Shown: positions 52,477 through 61,996, counted from the stretch's first letter. The stretch: DNA of 64,000 bases from Nostoc sp. NIES-4103 (GCF_002368335.1 NZ_AP018288.1:5226454-5290453); one strand, 5' to 3'. Made by a program: numbers and translations. Notes: generated by a model not told the origin, from the letters alone.

Positions 52477-53205
52477 ATGGACACACAACTTATTTCTAAG
52501 GTATTACAGAAAGTGCGTCGCTACGTATTTCCTCTACTGAGCATAGATGAAATAACTGGTACAAAAATATTGTCACGAAATGATTTGTTGCATATAGGGT
52601 CTGTTTATGGTGGATGGGTGGTTCCTCAAAATCTGCTTAACGCAGAATCCATATGCTACTGCGTCGGCTGTGGGGAAGATATTACATTTGATTTAGGGTT
52701 GATAGAAAAATTTGACTGTCACGTATACGGTTTTGACCCTACTCCCCGTGCAATCAAATACGTCAAAAAACATACGGCTCAGAATGAGCAGTATCATTTT
52801 TTTGATATTGGGTTGTGGGATCAAGAAGAAAAATTAAGGTTTTACGCACCAAAAAATCAAGATCACGTATCACACTCTGCCTTAAATCTGCAACAAACTG
52901 AAGAATTCTTTGAGGCTAAAGTAGACAGACTTGCAAATATCATGCAGAAGAACGGGCACAAGCACATCGACTTGCTAAAACTAGACATTGAGGGAGCTGA
53001 GTATAAAGTAGTAAACTCGATTATTGAAGACAAACTGGATATTAAAATATTATGTATTGAATACGACGAAGCTAACAATGCTTTAAACCCTGATTATAAG
53101 AACAGAATAAAACAGTCTGTAGCTAGCCTCGTTGATTTTGGATACTCAATCGTTTACACTCAAGCAAATCAACCTGGAAATTTCACATTTATCAAAGACG
53201 CATAG
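52477..53205 (+). CDS. FkbM-family methyltransferase
   Basis: A 242-residue SAM-dependent methyltransferase. The SAM site is around CYCVGCGEDITFDLGLIEKF with GFDPTPRAI, and the FkbM signature is IDLLKLDIEGAEYKVVNSII. Such enzymes O-methylate sugars or natural products; the target is unknown. The gene is single and ended by a hairpin. Its AT content is higher than its neighbours', which may hint at transfer. Confidence 0.85.
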   Translation: MDTQLISKVLQKVRRYVFPLLSIDEITGTKILSRNDLLHIGSVYGGWVVPQNLLNAESICYCVGCGEDITFDLGLIEKFDCHVYGFDPTPRAIKYVKKHTAQNEQYHFFDIGLWDQEEKLRFYAPKNQDHVSHSALNLQQTEEFFEAKVDRLANIMQKNGHKHIDLLKLDIEGAEYKVVNSIIEDKLDIKILCIEYDEANNALNPDYKNRIKQSVASLVDFGYSIVYTQANQPGNFTFIKDA

Positions 53206-53277
53206 CATTAACAATTACAGAATGCGTCTTGTGAACTTTCCTACAATAGCCTCCCATTTTTGAAGTATTCTCTTAAC

Positions 53278-53307
53278 AACCCCATCTGCCAGTGCATTGG
53301 GGGGTTT
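53278..53307 (+). terminator. Intrinsic terminator after the FkbM gene
   Basis: AACCCC (53278-53283) pairs with GGGGTTT (53301-53307) and is followed by an A/T-rich tract. Confidence 0.65.
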
Positions 53308-53399
53308 ATTTATCTAGATATACAATAGCTCTGTAGTAGCTTGTAAACTAACCACAGTAATAGTTTACATAATCAAGAAAAATTTATCAGCTGAATAGA

Positions 53400-53831
53400 T
53401 CAGGTGTTTGGTGATGTAATTTTACTCAAAATGCGATCGCGAATTGCCTTTAGTTGCTCTTCATTACTAACTGGACTTCTTGGCGCTGGTAATTCAGTAT
53501 TGGGCCAGGCTGGTAAATCATTGCAAGGACACAACAAGGCTGGCATACCTACATTCCGCATCGCTATTGGCATATTGCAACGGCTACAAGGCGCTAATTC
53601 CCATGCTGGTGTCAATAGTTCGGCAATAGTTTCATAAGTACCCTCAAGGTAATAGTCAGCTAATTCGGGCAAAAGAATTTGCTGCCAACAGGCTTCAAAT
53701 TCATCACTGTAGCGATCGCCTTTTAGGACTGGTTGAGGCAGCAAGGTTGCCTGACCATTGCCCTTCACTATTTTTTTGCCCAACTGAAACCAGTAGGCTA
53801 GATATCTTTTAACTTCTTGTTTGGTTGCCAT
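53400..53831 (-). CDS. Conserved-looking hypothetical protein with a Cys4 cluster
   Basis: I do not recognise a named family. The 143-residue protein has an N-terminal helical part (VKRYLAYWFQLGKKIV). Cysteines in CSRCNMP (CxxC) and LLCPCND (CxC) could bind zinc. Its C-terminus is helical (EEQLKAIRDRILSKI). It is 57 bases downstream of cobU on the same strand and may be co-transcribed with it. Confidence 0.65.
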   Translation of the reverse strand: MATKQEVKRYLAYWFQLGKKIVKGNGQATLLPQPVLKGDRYSDEFEACWQQILLPELADYYLEGTYETIAELLTPAWELAPCSRCNMPIAMRNVGMPALLCPCNDLPAWPNTELPAPRSPVSNEEQLKAIRDRILSKITSPNT

Positions 53832-53888
53832 ACCATATATTATAAATTTCAGATGGGCTAATTTTGATACAGAATGCTTAATTTCCCG

Positions 53889-54461
53889 TTAAGACTTTGG
53901 TGCTGGTAACGGCGAACCAAGAATGCTGAGATTCAGCACATGACCGCCAGTGACTAAATAAACGGCTCCACAAATTCTACTTAATTGTCGCACTAAACAA
54001 CCCAGGCGATCGCGGAATGTCCGCCCCAGCGGATAAGCTGGCACAACACCCCAACCAGTTTCTTCTGCTACAAATATCATATCAGCAGCAACCATTTCTA
54101 CCGTTTCTAACAACTCAAAAAGCCTGTTTTCCCAACTAATCTCATCCTCTTCTAAAAGATTAGCTACCCAAGTTCCTAAAGAATCCACCAAAAGGCAAGT
54201 GTTTGGTTTGGCATCGGCAAGAGTGGTAGATAGTTCCACAGGCACACAAAGGGTTACCCAGTCTTGAGGACGGCGTTTTTGATGTTGTTGAATGCGTTGA
54301 TGCCATTCTTGGTCATTTGGATTTTCAGTAGCTGTTGCTACGTAAAAAACGGCTTTCCCCGACTCTAGTGCCAGAGTTTCTGCCCATTCACTTTTACCGG
54401 ATCTTGCCGGCCCCGTAATCAGAATAACTTTACCCAAAAGCTGTTTCCTTAGTTTTGACAA
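53889..54461 (-). CDS. cobU: Adenosylcobinamide kinase / guanylyltransferase
   Basis: It phosphorylates adenosylcobinamide and attaches GMP in late cobalamin synthesis. Signatures: LITGPARSGKSEWAETLAL (P-loop), FYVATATENPNDQEW, HQKRRPQDW, LVDSLGTWVANLL and FVAEETGWGVVPAYPLGRTF. The 190-residue frame starts at a TTG (54461) that lies in an IS605-like end. A second TTG at 54437 (before GKVILITG) matches the usual CobU start better, so the N-terminus is uncertain. Confidence 0.93.
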   Translation of the reverse strand: MSKLRKQLLGKVILITGPARSGKSEWAETLALESGKAVFYVATATENPNDQEWHQRIQQHQKRRPQDWVTLCVPVELSTTLADAKPNTCLLVDSLGTWVANLLEEDEISWENRLFELLETVEMVAADMIFVAEETGWGVVPAYPLGRTFRDRLGCLVRQLSRICGAVYLVTGGHVLNLSILGSPLPAPKS

Positions 54462-54490
54462 CTCCTCGCCCTAAAAGTGCGAGGATTCTT
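54452..54490 (+). mobile_element. IS200/IS605-like right-end relic at the cobU 5' end
   Basis: GTTTTGACA is followed by ACTCCTCGC, a short hairpin (CCTCGC / GCGAGG) and GAGGATTCTT. This is the same layout as 51021-51090. It overlaps the first codons of the longest cobU frame. No transposase gene is present. Confidence 0.6.
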
Positions 54491-55002
54491 GGGCTGAATC
54501 ATGCCTCTACCAGCAATGCTAGCTTTGGTCTTACTGTTTGATGCTAGTCCGACTACACCTATAAGGCAAGCACTCTTATGGACTACTCCCCAAACGTAAA
54601 TTTCCGTGTGCCCTACGATATTTAATTTTTTACTATGTTCTTGCTGTTTGGACTACTAATACCATTGACAGCTAGAAATTTTGAGATCACCCAGTAAGTA
54701 AACGAGAGCAATAACAATGTTTCCATGTAAAACTATAAACTAGCTGTTTTATATAATCAGCAATTCCACTAATAGCTCCAGAATAACCATAATGAAAAAG
54801 CCCTAACGAATTCAAATCATTGGGAAAGGATCTTATACCCAAATATATGTTTTTTGTGGGATTTTTGGTCATAAATAACTTTTAGGAGATAAAATTAGCA
54901 CCAGCATTGTTGATGCCAAAATTGGCAAAAGTTAAAAATCTCAACAATCCGATTTTGAATTATTCAATAATCACTGAGACTAGCAAATTTTAGGTTATTT
55001 TT
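54491..55002. other. Gap without a supported gene
   Basis: About 500 bases. A 61-residue minus-strand frame (54687-54872) has no RBS or recognisable homology and is not called. The left part may still be insertion-derived. Confidence 0.5.
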
Positions 55003-55818
55003 ATGAAAGCAGGTATAAAACGTATTGAAGCAACCCTACATGATTTGGAGAATCGTAGCACAGACTCAGCGGAAGCAAGTGATTGTGCAAAGCGGCCTTT
55101 CTCGTTTAGGATTAGTGTTGGGGCAACGGAGGCTGTAGCAGAGTCTGATACCCCAGTTCAGGAGCAAACCAACACCCAAGTAAAAGCAGATCGCACAAGT
55201 ACAGACTTCCTGAGTGATTTTACTCCTGAACAGAAATTTGCTCAGCACAGCCAAGAGGTGCAGGCCTTTCCTGCACAAGATGGCAGTAGTAAAACCCCCA
55301 GCTTGCCAAAGTTTAAAAATCCTACTTTCAGTAGCCATCGCCACGGAGCTAATCCAGGGTTGGCGATGAATCTCTTGCAAGAAATTCAGGAACATGTGGC
55401 TGGTTGGCAGCAAGAGCTACAAACAATTTTACAGCAGATACAAGACATATACTTAGAAGGGCCAATTGTCAACGGATGGTTGGAATGTAATCCACAAGAA
55501 TTAGAACAAGGAGGAGCTGCCACACTGCGCCATGCAGAAGTTGAGCGTCTAATGGACTATGTAGAAGAAATTTGTACGCCTGGAGTGAAAGTCTCTTATC
55601 AATCCTCTCGTACAGGTTATCGCCTCTGCGGTTTAGATACTTCTGGTAAACTCTGGTCACGTCCATGTCCACCGGATCAAGTACCCACTGTGAGTATGGC
55701 TATTGCTCGTCATCAAAAGTTACGTCAACTCTTGGGACGCAAGCAATATTTGGAAACTCGACTCAGCCAATTAGCTGAAACTTTAGTGATTTTACACAGC
55801 CACATCCAACAAGCTTAA
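55003..55818 (+). CDS. Hypothetical protein, 271 residues
   Basis: I do not recognise it. Residues 1-115 are polar and probably disordered. The C-terminal 150 residues look folded: a helical stretch (LLQEIQEHVAGWQQELQTIL), a middle segment (GWLECNPQELEQGG, GVKVSYQSSRTGYRLCGLD, LWSRPCPPDQVP) and a terminal coiled-coil-like helix (RKQYLETRLSQLAETLVILH). There is no signal peptide or membrane helix. It precedes the glycan operon by 140 bases, and linkage is uncertain. Confidence 0.65.
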   Translation: MKAGIKRIEATLHDLENRSTDSAEASDCAKRPFSFRISVGATEAVAESDTPVQEQTNTQVKADRTSTDFLSDFTPEQKFAQHSQEVQAFPAQDGSSKTPSLPKFKNPTFSSHRHGANPGLAMNLLQEIQEHVAGWQQELQTILQQIQDIYLEGPIVNGWLECNPQELEQGGAATLRHAEVERLMDYVEEICTPGVKVSYQSSRTGYRLCGLDTSGKLWSRPCPPDQVPTVSMAIARHQKLRQLLGRKQYLETRLSQLAETLVILHSHIQQA

Positions 55819-55956
55819 AGTTTTCAAGAGTATTTCCGAAAAATCTCGGTTGGTGGGTGAGGAATTTTTGGTATAGATTAACCCTCAAAAGGCAATTGTT
55901 GGATTTAGGATTTGAGTTAAATTAAAATCCTAAATCTCAAATCAAAAATTAAACTT

Positions 55957-56889
55957 ATGCCAGACACCCAAATCTCTGCCATTATCTGTACTCACAATCG
56001 GGATACCTATTTAGGTGCAGCGATTGATAGTCTACTGGCACAGGATTTTGCACCTGAGTTTGAAGTTATAGTAGTCGATAATGGTTCTAGCGATCGCACC
56101 CGCGAAGTGGTAGAACAAAGGGCCAGCAATCACCGCTTGAAGTATGTCTTTGAACCCACCATCGGGTTGTCTGTTGCCCGCAATACCGGTGCAAGAGTTG
56201 CTGGTGCTGAAATTCTCGCTTATTTAGATGATGATGCAGTGGCCAGTACTCACTGGCTGCAAGTTTTATATTCTGCATATATAAATAATTCTACTCTAGC
56301 GATCGCAGGTGGCAAAGTCACTCTGTTATGGCCCCCAGATATCCAACAACCACGGTGGCTATCTCCCGGACTAGCCGGAAATTTGGGAGCATATGATTTG
56401 GGCGACACTAGCATTTTCATCCAACAGCCTTCTTTAACCCCCAGAGGCTTAAATTACTCTATACGCCGCAGTTTCTTAGAAGAAATTGGTGGTTTTGATC
56501 CTCATCTTGGTCGAGTAGGGAAAAACTTACTATCCAATGAAGAACTGCAAATGACCGAGTTTGCCTTAGAACGTGGTTGGCAAGTCGCCTATCTTCCCGA
56601 AGCTTTAGTAGCTCACAACGTCGCACCAGAACGCCTCAAACGCTCTTGGTTTTTAAATCGAGGCTGGTGGCAAGGCATCAGTGAATGTTATCGAGAACAA
56701 CTCTCTGGTAAAGCTGGTATTGGTCAGTTACAGCGGGGCAGCGAACGATTTTTGCGTGGCTTGTATAAAGCATTGCAATATTTTTCCGACCCAGCAGAAC
56801 GCTTTGATAAACTTGTGTATGCCTATGGTCAGGTGGGTTACTTAAATGCTGCTATTCAAGGTCTGCTGTTTACATCAAATAAAAAGTAA
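55957..56889 (+). CDS. Family 2 glycosyltransferase
   Basis: A GT-A enzyme of 310 residues: ISAIICTHNRDTYLGAAIDS, VIVVDNGSSDRTREVVEQ, SVARNTGARVAGAEILAYLD with the DDD metal site (LDDDAV), and GGFDPHLGRVGKNLLSNEE. It transfers sugars to a surface glycan or lipid carrier. It is the first of three genes spaced 8 and about 76 bases apart that form a glycan operon with a second GT2 and an acetyltransferase. Confidence 0.9.
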   Translation: MPDTQISAIICTHNRDTYLGAAIDSLLAQDFAPEFEVIVVDNGSSDRTREVVEQRASNHRLKYVFEPTIGLSVARNTGARVAGAEILAYLDDDAVASTHWLQVLYSAYINNSTLAIAGGKVTLLWPPDIQQPRWLSPGLAGNLGAYDLGDTSIFIQQPSLTPRGLNYSIRRSFLEEIGGFDPHLGRVGKNLLSNEELQMTEFALERGWQVAYLPEALVAHNVAPERLKRSWFLNRGWWQGISECYREQLSGKAGIGQLQRGSERFLRGLYKALQYFSDPAERFDKLVYAYGQVGYLNAAIQGLLFTSNKK

Positions 56890-56897
56890 TAACTGAT

Positions 56898-57839
56898 ATG
56901 TCATCTAAAATTCCAGTTTCTGTACTCATTCCCGCAAAAAACGAAGAAGCAAATTTGCCTGCTTGCCTCGCTAGCCTCAATAGAGCAGATGAAATATTTA
57001 TAGTCGATTCTCAAAGTACTGATAAAAGTGCTGAAATTGCTAAAAGTTACGGCGCAAATATCGTACAATTCCACTTTAATGGTCGTTGGCCGAAAAAGAA
57101 AAATTGGTCTTTAGATAATTTGCCCTTCCGCAATGAATGGGTACTGATTGTAGATTGTGATGAACGTATTACTCCTGAATTGTGGTCAGAAATTGCCCAA
57201 GCAATTCAAAATCAGGAACATGCAGGTTACTATCTCAACCGCCGCGTATTCTTCTTAGGAAAATGGATTCGCCACGGAGGTAAATATCCTGATTGGAATC
57301 TGCGTTTATTTAAGCATAAACAAGGTCGTTACGAAAACCTAAATACAGAAGATATTCCCAACACAGGCGATAACGAAGTTCACGAACATGTCATCTTGCA
57401 AGGGAAAGTCGGATATCTCAAAAATGATATGCTTCATGAAGATTTCCGTGACCTTTACCACTGGTTAGAAAGACACAACCGCTATTCTAATTGGGAAGCC
57501 CGTGTTTATTTTAATCTGCTAACAGGTCAAGGTGACAGCGGCACTATTGGTGCAAATCTATTTGGTGATGCAGTACAGCGCAAGCGCTTTTTGAAAAAAG
57601 TATGGGTACATCTACCGTTTAAGCCATTTTTACGGTTTGTTTTGTTCTACATTATTCAACGTGGTTTTTTGGACGGCAAAGCCGGATATATTTATGCAAG
57701 GTTGTTAAGTCAATATGAATATCAAATCGGAGTCAAACTTTACGAGTTACGCAACTGTGGCGGTCAGCTGAATACAACAACCACATCTAAATCTTTACCA
57801 TCATCTCTAACTCAAGAAATTGGACAAACAGTAAGTTAA
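56898..57839 (+). CDS. Family 2 glycosyltransferase (WaaE/KdtX-like)
   Basis: 313 residues: VSVLIPAKNEEANLPACLAS, IFIVDSQSTDKSAEIAKSYG, WPKKKNWSLDNLPFRNEWVL and the metal-binding VDCDERITPELW. This combination is characteristic of the WaaE-like GT2 group. It starts eight bases after the previous GT2, so the two are surely co-transcribed. The acceptor is unknown; exopolysaccharide or LPS core is likely. Confidence 0.9.
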   Translation: MSSKIPVSVLIPAKNEEANLPACLASLNRADEIFIVDSQSTDKSAEIAKSYGANIVQFHFNGRWPKKKNWSLDNLPFRNEWVLIVDCDERITPELWSEIAQAIQNQEHAGYYLNRRVFFLGKWIRHGGKYPDWNLRLFKHKQGRYENLNTEDIPNTGDNEVHEHVILQGKVGYLKNDMLHEDFRDLYHWLERHNRYSNWEARVYFNLLTGQGDSGTIGANLFGDAVQRKRFLKKVWVHLPFKPFLRFVLFYIIQRGFLDGKAGYIYARLLSQYEYQIGVKLYELRNCGGQLNTTTTSKSLPSSLTQEIGQTVS

Positions 57840-57840
57840 G

Positions 57841-57925
57841 CAGGGGTGCAGGGGTGCAGGGGTGCAGGGGAGAATAACAACTGACAACTGACAAATCACA
57901 ACTGACAAATGACAAATGACAACTG
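57841..57925. repeat. STRR (GCAGGGGT octamers, then TGACAAA/CTGACAA) running into the wcaF start
   Basis: Four GCAGGGGT units are followed by TGACAAC/TGACAAA heptamers. The ATG at 57916 is part of an AATGACA unit, so the start codon is repeat-derived. Confidence 0.88.
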
Positions 57926-58482
57926 ACAAACCCTTTGTAGATTTACGTCAATATGACCAATCCTGGTTTGATCGAGGACGACCAGCTTGGTATATTTTGC
58001 TGTGGTGGTTTGTACAAGCGATCGCTTTTCCCCTGACTCCTCAACCGCTGTATATTTTGCGTAGTGTTTTGCTACGTCTATTTGGAGCTAATATTGGCAA
58101 AGGTGTATTGATCCGACCCACCGCTCGGTTTACTTACCCTTGGAAAATCACCATTGGTGACTACAGTTGGGTTGGAGATGATGTAGTTTTCTACAGTTTG
58201 GACGAAATTCACATCGGTGAACACTGCGTAATATCACAGAAAAGTTACTTATGTACTGGTAGCCATGATATCCATGACCCTGCCTTTGGCTTAAAAACAG
58301 CCAGCATCACCATAAGCAATGGAGTATGGGTAGCAGCAGATTGTTTCGTTGGGCCTGGAGTAGAAATCGGGGCCAATGCAGTGATAGGCGCTCGCAGTAG
58401 TGTTTTTAGCCATATGCCTTCGGGACAGGTTTGCTTAGGAAGCCCTTGTCGTCCCCGATATGCAAGGTTAGGGAGTCAGTAG
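57916..58482 (+). CDS. wcaF: WcaF-like hexapeptide-repeat acetyltransferase
   Basis: A left-handed beta-helix acetyltransferase of 188 residues that would acetylate a sugar of the surface polysaccharide. Hexapeptide repeats run from GANIGKGVLIRPTARFTYP through KITIGDYSWVGDD and IHIGEHCVIS to GVEIGANAVIGARSSVF. The catalytic His is in CTGSHDIHDPAFGL. The conserved sequence starts at FVDLRQYDQSWFDRGRP; the first five residues (MTTDK) are encoded by the tandem repeat. It is the third gene of the glycan operon. Confidence 0.9.
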   Translation: MTTDKPFVDLRQYDQSWFDRGRPAWYILLWWFVQAIAFPLTPQPLYILRSVLLRLFGANIGKGVLIRPTARFTYPWKITIGDYSWVGDDVVFYSLDEIHIGEHCVISQKSYLCTGSHDIHDPAFGLKTASITISNGVWVAADCFVGPGVEIGANAVIGARSSVFSHMPSGQVCLGSPCRPRYARLGSQ

Positions 58483-58590
58483 TAAGTTGTCAGTGGTCAG
58501 TGGTCAGTGGTCAACGTCAGGGATTTTTCTCCCCTGCACCCCTGCACCCCTGCACCCCTGCACCCCTGCACCCCTGCACCCCTACTCATC
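58480..58590. repeat. STRR: GTCAGTG heptamers and CCCCTGCA octamers
   Basis: Units TCAGTGG (58489-58510) and seven CCCCTGCA copies (58531-58582) lie between convergent wcaF and the DUF928 gene. Confidence 0.9.
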
Positions 58591-58596
58591 TTCCTA

Positions 58597-59382
58597 CTAA
58601 GGTTTTTCTAAAACAATTGGTTCCCCCGCCACGTCATCCAAGCGGATGCTGCTGAGTAAATTTTTCCACTCTGCCTTAAGTGCGGCATCTTGAGGATTTT
58701 GCTGACGCAGTTTTGCCAGTGTGGAGAGTGCATTGTGCCAAATCCCGTTTTGGGCATAGATAGTAAACTGCTGTAGAGGCGTTGCTCTTTTTAGCTGTTG
58801 GGCAATTTCTGGCTTGAGGTTAACCCGTTCTATCACCGCTTCAACGGTAATAGGGGGTGAGGGCTGATTTGAGTCACAACCGATATTCAAAAACCAACGG
58901 TATTGTTTGCCTATTTCTAAAGAGGGAGCGTCAGCAGGCAGAGAAATACTGATGATTCCTGGCTGAGCTGGTAAAGTGATCGGTTTTGTATAGATAGGAT
59001 TTGAATTCTCATCTTGCAGCACAAATTCAGTAGTATAGGCACAATCTTTAGTCAGAGAATCTTTAATACTATATGATGTATGTACCCAAAAGGTTGGCTT
59101 TGCCTCGGTTGTCAATCCCCAAACATTGGTTACTGAGTCAGGTTTCCCATTAAAAAAGGGTACTAAAGCAGTCAAGTGAGATAGATAAGTACCTCGCCTG
59201 GCTCCACCACGGACGCGACCTCCTGGATTACCTGATTCAGGTTGCGGCCAAGAAGGGGGTGCAGTTTGGGCAACAGTCGTGAAACTGCGAGTAGAAAATA
59301 GAAATGCTGGTGTTGCTAGTAACAAGGTCTGACTGGCAATAAAAGTTGTATAGCTAAGAGCTAATGTTACAAATAGTTTCAT
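58597..59382 (-). CDS. Exported DUF928-family protein
   Basis: A 261-residue protein with an N-terminal signal/anchor (LFVTLALSYTTFIASQTLLL, about residues 1-38). The DUF928 opening RVRGGARRGTYLSHLTALVP is followed by FWVHTSYSIKDS, IISISLPADAPSLEIGKQYR and WFLNIGCDSNQPSP. DUF928 proteins recur in cyanobacteria next to CHAT and CHASE2 genes, as here. Function unknown. Probably the last gene of the minus-strand module, after a 260-base gap. Confidence 0.85.
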   Translation of the reverse strand: MKLFVTLALSYTTFIASQTLLLATPAFLFSTRSFTTVAQTAPPSWPQPESGNPGGRVRGGARRGTYLSHLTALVPFFNGKPDSVTNVWGLTTEAKPTFWVHTSYSIKDSLTKDCAYTTEFVLQDENSNPIYTKPITLPAQPGIISISLPADAPSLEIGKQYRWFLNIGCDSNQPSPPITVEAVIERVNLKPEIAQQLKRATPLQQFTIYAQNGIWHNALSTLAKLRQQNPQDAALKAEWKNLLSSIRLDDVAGEPIVLEKP

Positions 59383-59644
59383 AGTTAGAGTTTATTTTAG
59401 ATTTTAGATTGGGAATCGCCTGAAAGCGCCTGAGTTTTGTGAATCTATCTGTCGCAATTAAGTAGGGCGGTGCAATTCAAGATAACTGGCTAGGACTGTC
59501 ATTTGTTATTTGTCCTTTGTCCTTTGTGAGCCACTGCGTTACTGTGAGGGGTTCTGCTTTCAAGTCAAGCTTAAAGCCACATATCTACGTTCAAAAAATC
59601 TGCTCACGACTCAAATAGGATTGCTATGGAATGCTGGCTAAATT

Positions 59645-61996
59645 CTATTGCTGTACATTGGGTCTGTCTAATTTTGTATTTTGCATTTTAAAAATTTCTA
59701 CAACGCCAACTGTAACCAGTAAGGATAAAGCTGACGGTATAAAAGGCACCCAAACACCTCCAATTAACAGACCAAAGCAAAGTAAATAAAGAATACTACA
59801 GGTAACACCGACTGCTAATGCCAACCAAGGCAAAGAGCGCCACTGCCAAGCAACTACAGCTCCCACGATAGACCAACCCCAAATCCAGATCACTTCAACC
59901 CAAGGTGACCAAACCCGCAATAATGGACGCCCATCCAAAACGGCACTGACTATTTGGCTGACCATGTGCGCTTGTACTAGCACTCCTGGCATTTGCTCGT
60001 CTAATGTACTTCCGTAGGGCGTGTCCCAGTAGTCGGGAAAATCTCCCTTGGCTGTCACACCAATCAATACAATCCGGTTTTTGATATCTCTGGGGTTGAC
60101 TGGATTAGATAAAAATTGAGTTAGCGATACCTGTTCGGCAATGTTCTTGGAAGAGCGGTAATTAAGTAATATTTGACTGCCATTAGCATCAATGCCTTGA
60201 TAACCTCCGGTACGAGGCGAAAGGCTTTGAAAAAAGGTATTACCTAAGCGCCAAGTTATGGGTTTTTGGGAGGCAAGCTGTGGTTCAATTTTATTTTTTA
60301 ATGACAATAAATAGTGGAATGCTAATTGCGTGCTGAACGCATAGGACGCAGAACACAACGATGCGGTTTCTTGCTCCATGTATAGGAGATGGCGACGCAC
60401 CACCCCATCACTATCGTGAATGAAGTCACTAAATCCATGCTGTTCTTTGGGAATTTCGGGAGGCGGTGCAATACCTTTAGTCCCTGCTGATGTAGTACTC
60501 CCCTTGCAGACCCCAATCAAGTTTTTAACTTGCCCTAGACGAGTAATTAAATCTTTTTGTTCAGCAGGAAAATCACGATATATATCTAAACCGATCGCAC
60601 GAGGTTGGTACTGTTCTAGTTTTACTAATAGTTTATTGAGAGATGTTTCCGAGAGAGAAGTTCCTTTGAGGATTTCACCATTACGTCGTTGATTTGCTAA
60701 ATCTGTATCGTCAATGGTCACTACCAGTAAGCGGGGATCAGGCCCTTCATCTGGGCGCGATCGCATCATCACATCAAAAGCTTGTAGCTCACTACTTTGT
60801 AACCCTCCCAAAAACCTCACGCCACAGACTAAGGCAGTAATCGCCAGACTGGAGAACAAAGTTCTCTTCAATCCGCGTTTGCAGAACAGATGTGAACGTA
60901 AATTTTCTGGCTTTTTAGTGTCCTTTAGCTCGTTCCAGGTGAGTGGTACTTGTGCCGGATTTTGACAAATTACTGGTAGCCAAGTTGCACAAGGAAATCT
61001 GTCCTCAATTCCTTGTAATCGTTCCCGTGCTTGCCGCACTGCTTGGTATAAAGTTTCACCTCCTGAATAGCTTTCGAGAAAATACTTCAAGAACTCTTGA
61101 GCTACTATGTCTGGAACAGGTTCACGCATGACAATGATCTGCGGGATATGCAAATCAGCCAGTTCTCGTGCCAGTCCTAACCCATCACAGGAGTTGAATA
61201 TTGCCAATTGTAAACCCCGTTCAATGGCTGTTTTCAGGGCATACTTTAATTCACCGATGGTCAGGCTATCAGTTTGATTCAAGTAGATTCGCCCGCAGTT
61301 ATTACTTCCCTGACTGGAACTATGACCGGCGAAGAATAGAACATCCCAGTTTTTCCCCCAGAGATGATCAGTCAATTCCTTGCGCTGTGGCTCTACTACG
61401 AAACTAACGTTTGCATCAGGGCACTTTTGCAAGATGGCTTGGTCTGCTTGGGTATCAATTCCTTTACTGTCACCCAAAATTGCCAAAATGTTGACTAGTG
61501 GGTTTGGTTCGCGTGGCTTGACAATGCGATCATAGCTTGGGGATGAGAGCGCAATTTCAGTTTTGGGGTAGCGTTCTAGCAAATCCCAAAGATGCCAAGG
61601 TAGTCTCTGCAATTGACTATTTTCTGATTGCAGAATCACTCGCACTTGATCTGCGGGTAATAATCTCTCTAGCCATTTTTCTCGTAAGGGACGAAAATCT
61701 TCCGCTTGTAGCCAACTATTAAAGCGTGCCCGCAAAATGTGGGCCATATTTTGGCAGTCTTGGGAGACTGACACATTGGTTACTTGTATTTTGTCAGCAT
61801 CCAAACGGTAACGGTTACCCAACTGAATATAGCTAGATTGCCAACGGGCGTAGTAAAGGGGCATTTCGGGACATGGCGGCAGTTTACCCGTAATTTCTGT
61901 TGAGGGGCGATCGCTCTCTTCACCTATCTGGAGAGTGACAGTAAACCCCAGATCAAAACTACCGTCTGTGAATTTCAGAACCACTAACTTAGCCAT
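59645..61996 (-). CDS. CHAT-CHASE2 membrane protein
   Basis: 783 residues from the ATG at 61996 (MAKLVVLKF); an in-frame start 30 bases earlier is possible. Residues about 175-350 are a CHAT caspase-like protease domain with the catalytic pair in LFFAGHSSSQG (His) and LAIFNSCDGLG (Cys). One membrane helix (FSSLAITALVCGVRFLGGLQ) precedes an extracytoplasmic CHASE2 sensor domain (ELQAFDVMMRSRPDEGPDPR, LVVTIDDTDL, PRAIGLDIYRD). Three membrane helices follow at the C-terminus. No kinase or cyclase output is present, so CHASE2 sensing seems coupled to the cytosolic CHAT protease. This is an unusual but recurring cyanobacterial layout. It is between DUF1822 and DUF928 genes. Confidence 0.9.
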   Translation of the reverse strand: MAKLVVLKFTDGSFDLGFTVTLQIGEESDRPSTEITGKLPPCPEMPLYYARWQSSYIQLGNRYRLDADKIQVTNVSVSQDCQNMAHILRARFNSWLQAEDFRPLREKWLERLLPADQVRVILQSENSQLQRLPWHLWDLLERYPKTEIALSSPSYDRIVKPREPNPLVNILAILGDSKGIDTQADQAILQKCPDANVSFVVEPQRKELTDHLWGKNWDVLFFAGHSSSQGSNNCGRIYLNQTDSLTIGELKYALKTAIERGLQLAIFNSCDGLGLARELADLHIPQIIVMREPVPDIVAQEFLKYFLESYSGGETLYQAVRQARERLQGIEDRFPCATWLPVICQNPAQVPLTWNELKDTKKPENLRSHLFCKRGLKRTLFSSLAITALVCGVRFLGGLQSSELQAFDVMMRSRPDEGPDPRLLVVTIDDTDLANQRRNGEILKGTSLSETSLNKLLVKLEQYQPRAIGLDIYRDFPAEQKDLITRLGQVKNLIGVCKGSTTSAGTKGIAPPPEIPKEQHGFSDFIHDSDGVVRRHLLYMEQETASLCSASYAFSTQLAFHYLLSLKNKIEPQLASQKPITWRLGNTFFQSLSPRTGGYQGIDANGSQILLNYRSSKNIAEQVSLTQFLSNPVNPRDIKNRIVLIGVTAKGDFPDYWDTPYGSTLDEQMPGVLVQAHMVSQIVSAVLDGRPLLRVWSPWVEVIWIWGWSIVGAVVAWQWRSLPWLALAVGVTCSILYLLCFGLLIGGVWVPFIPSALSLLVTVGVVEIFKMQNTKLDRPNVQQ

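Noticed and set aside
54687..54872. 61-codon minus-strand frame
   Set aside because: No RBS, no homology recognised, isolated in a gap bordered by an insertion relic.
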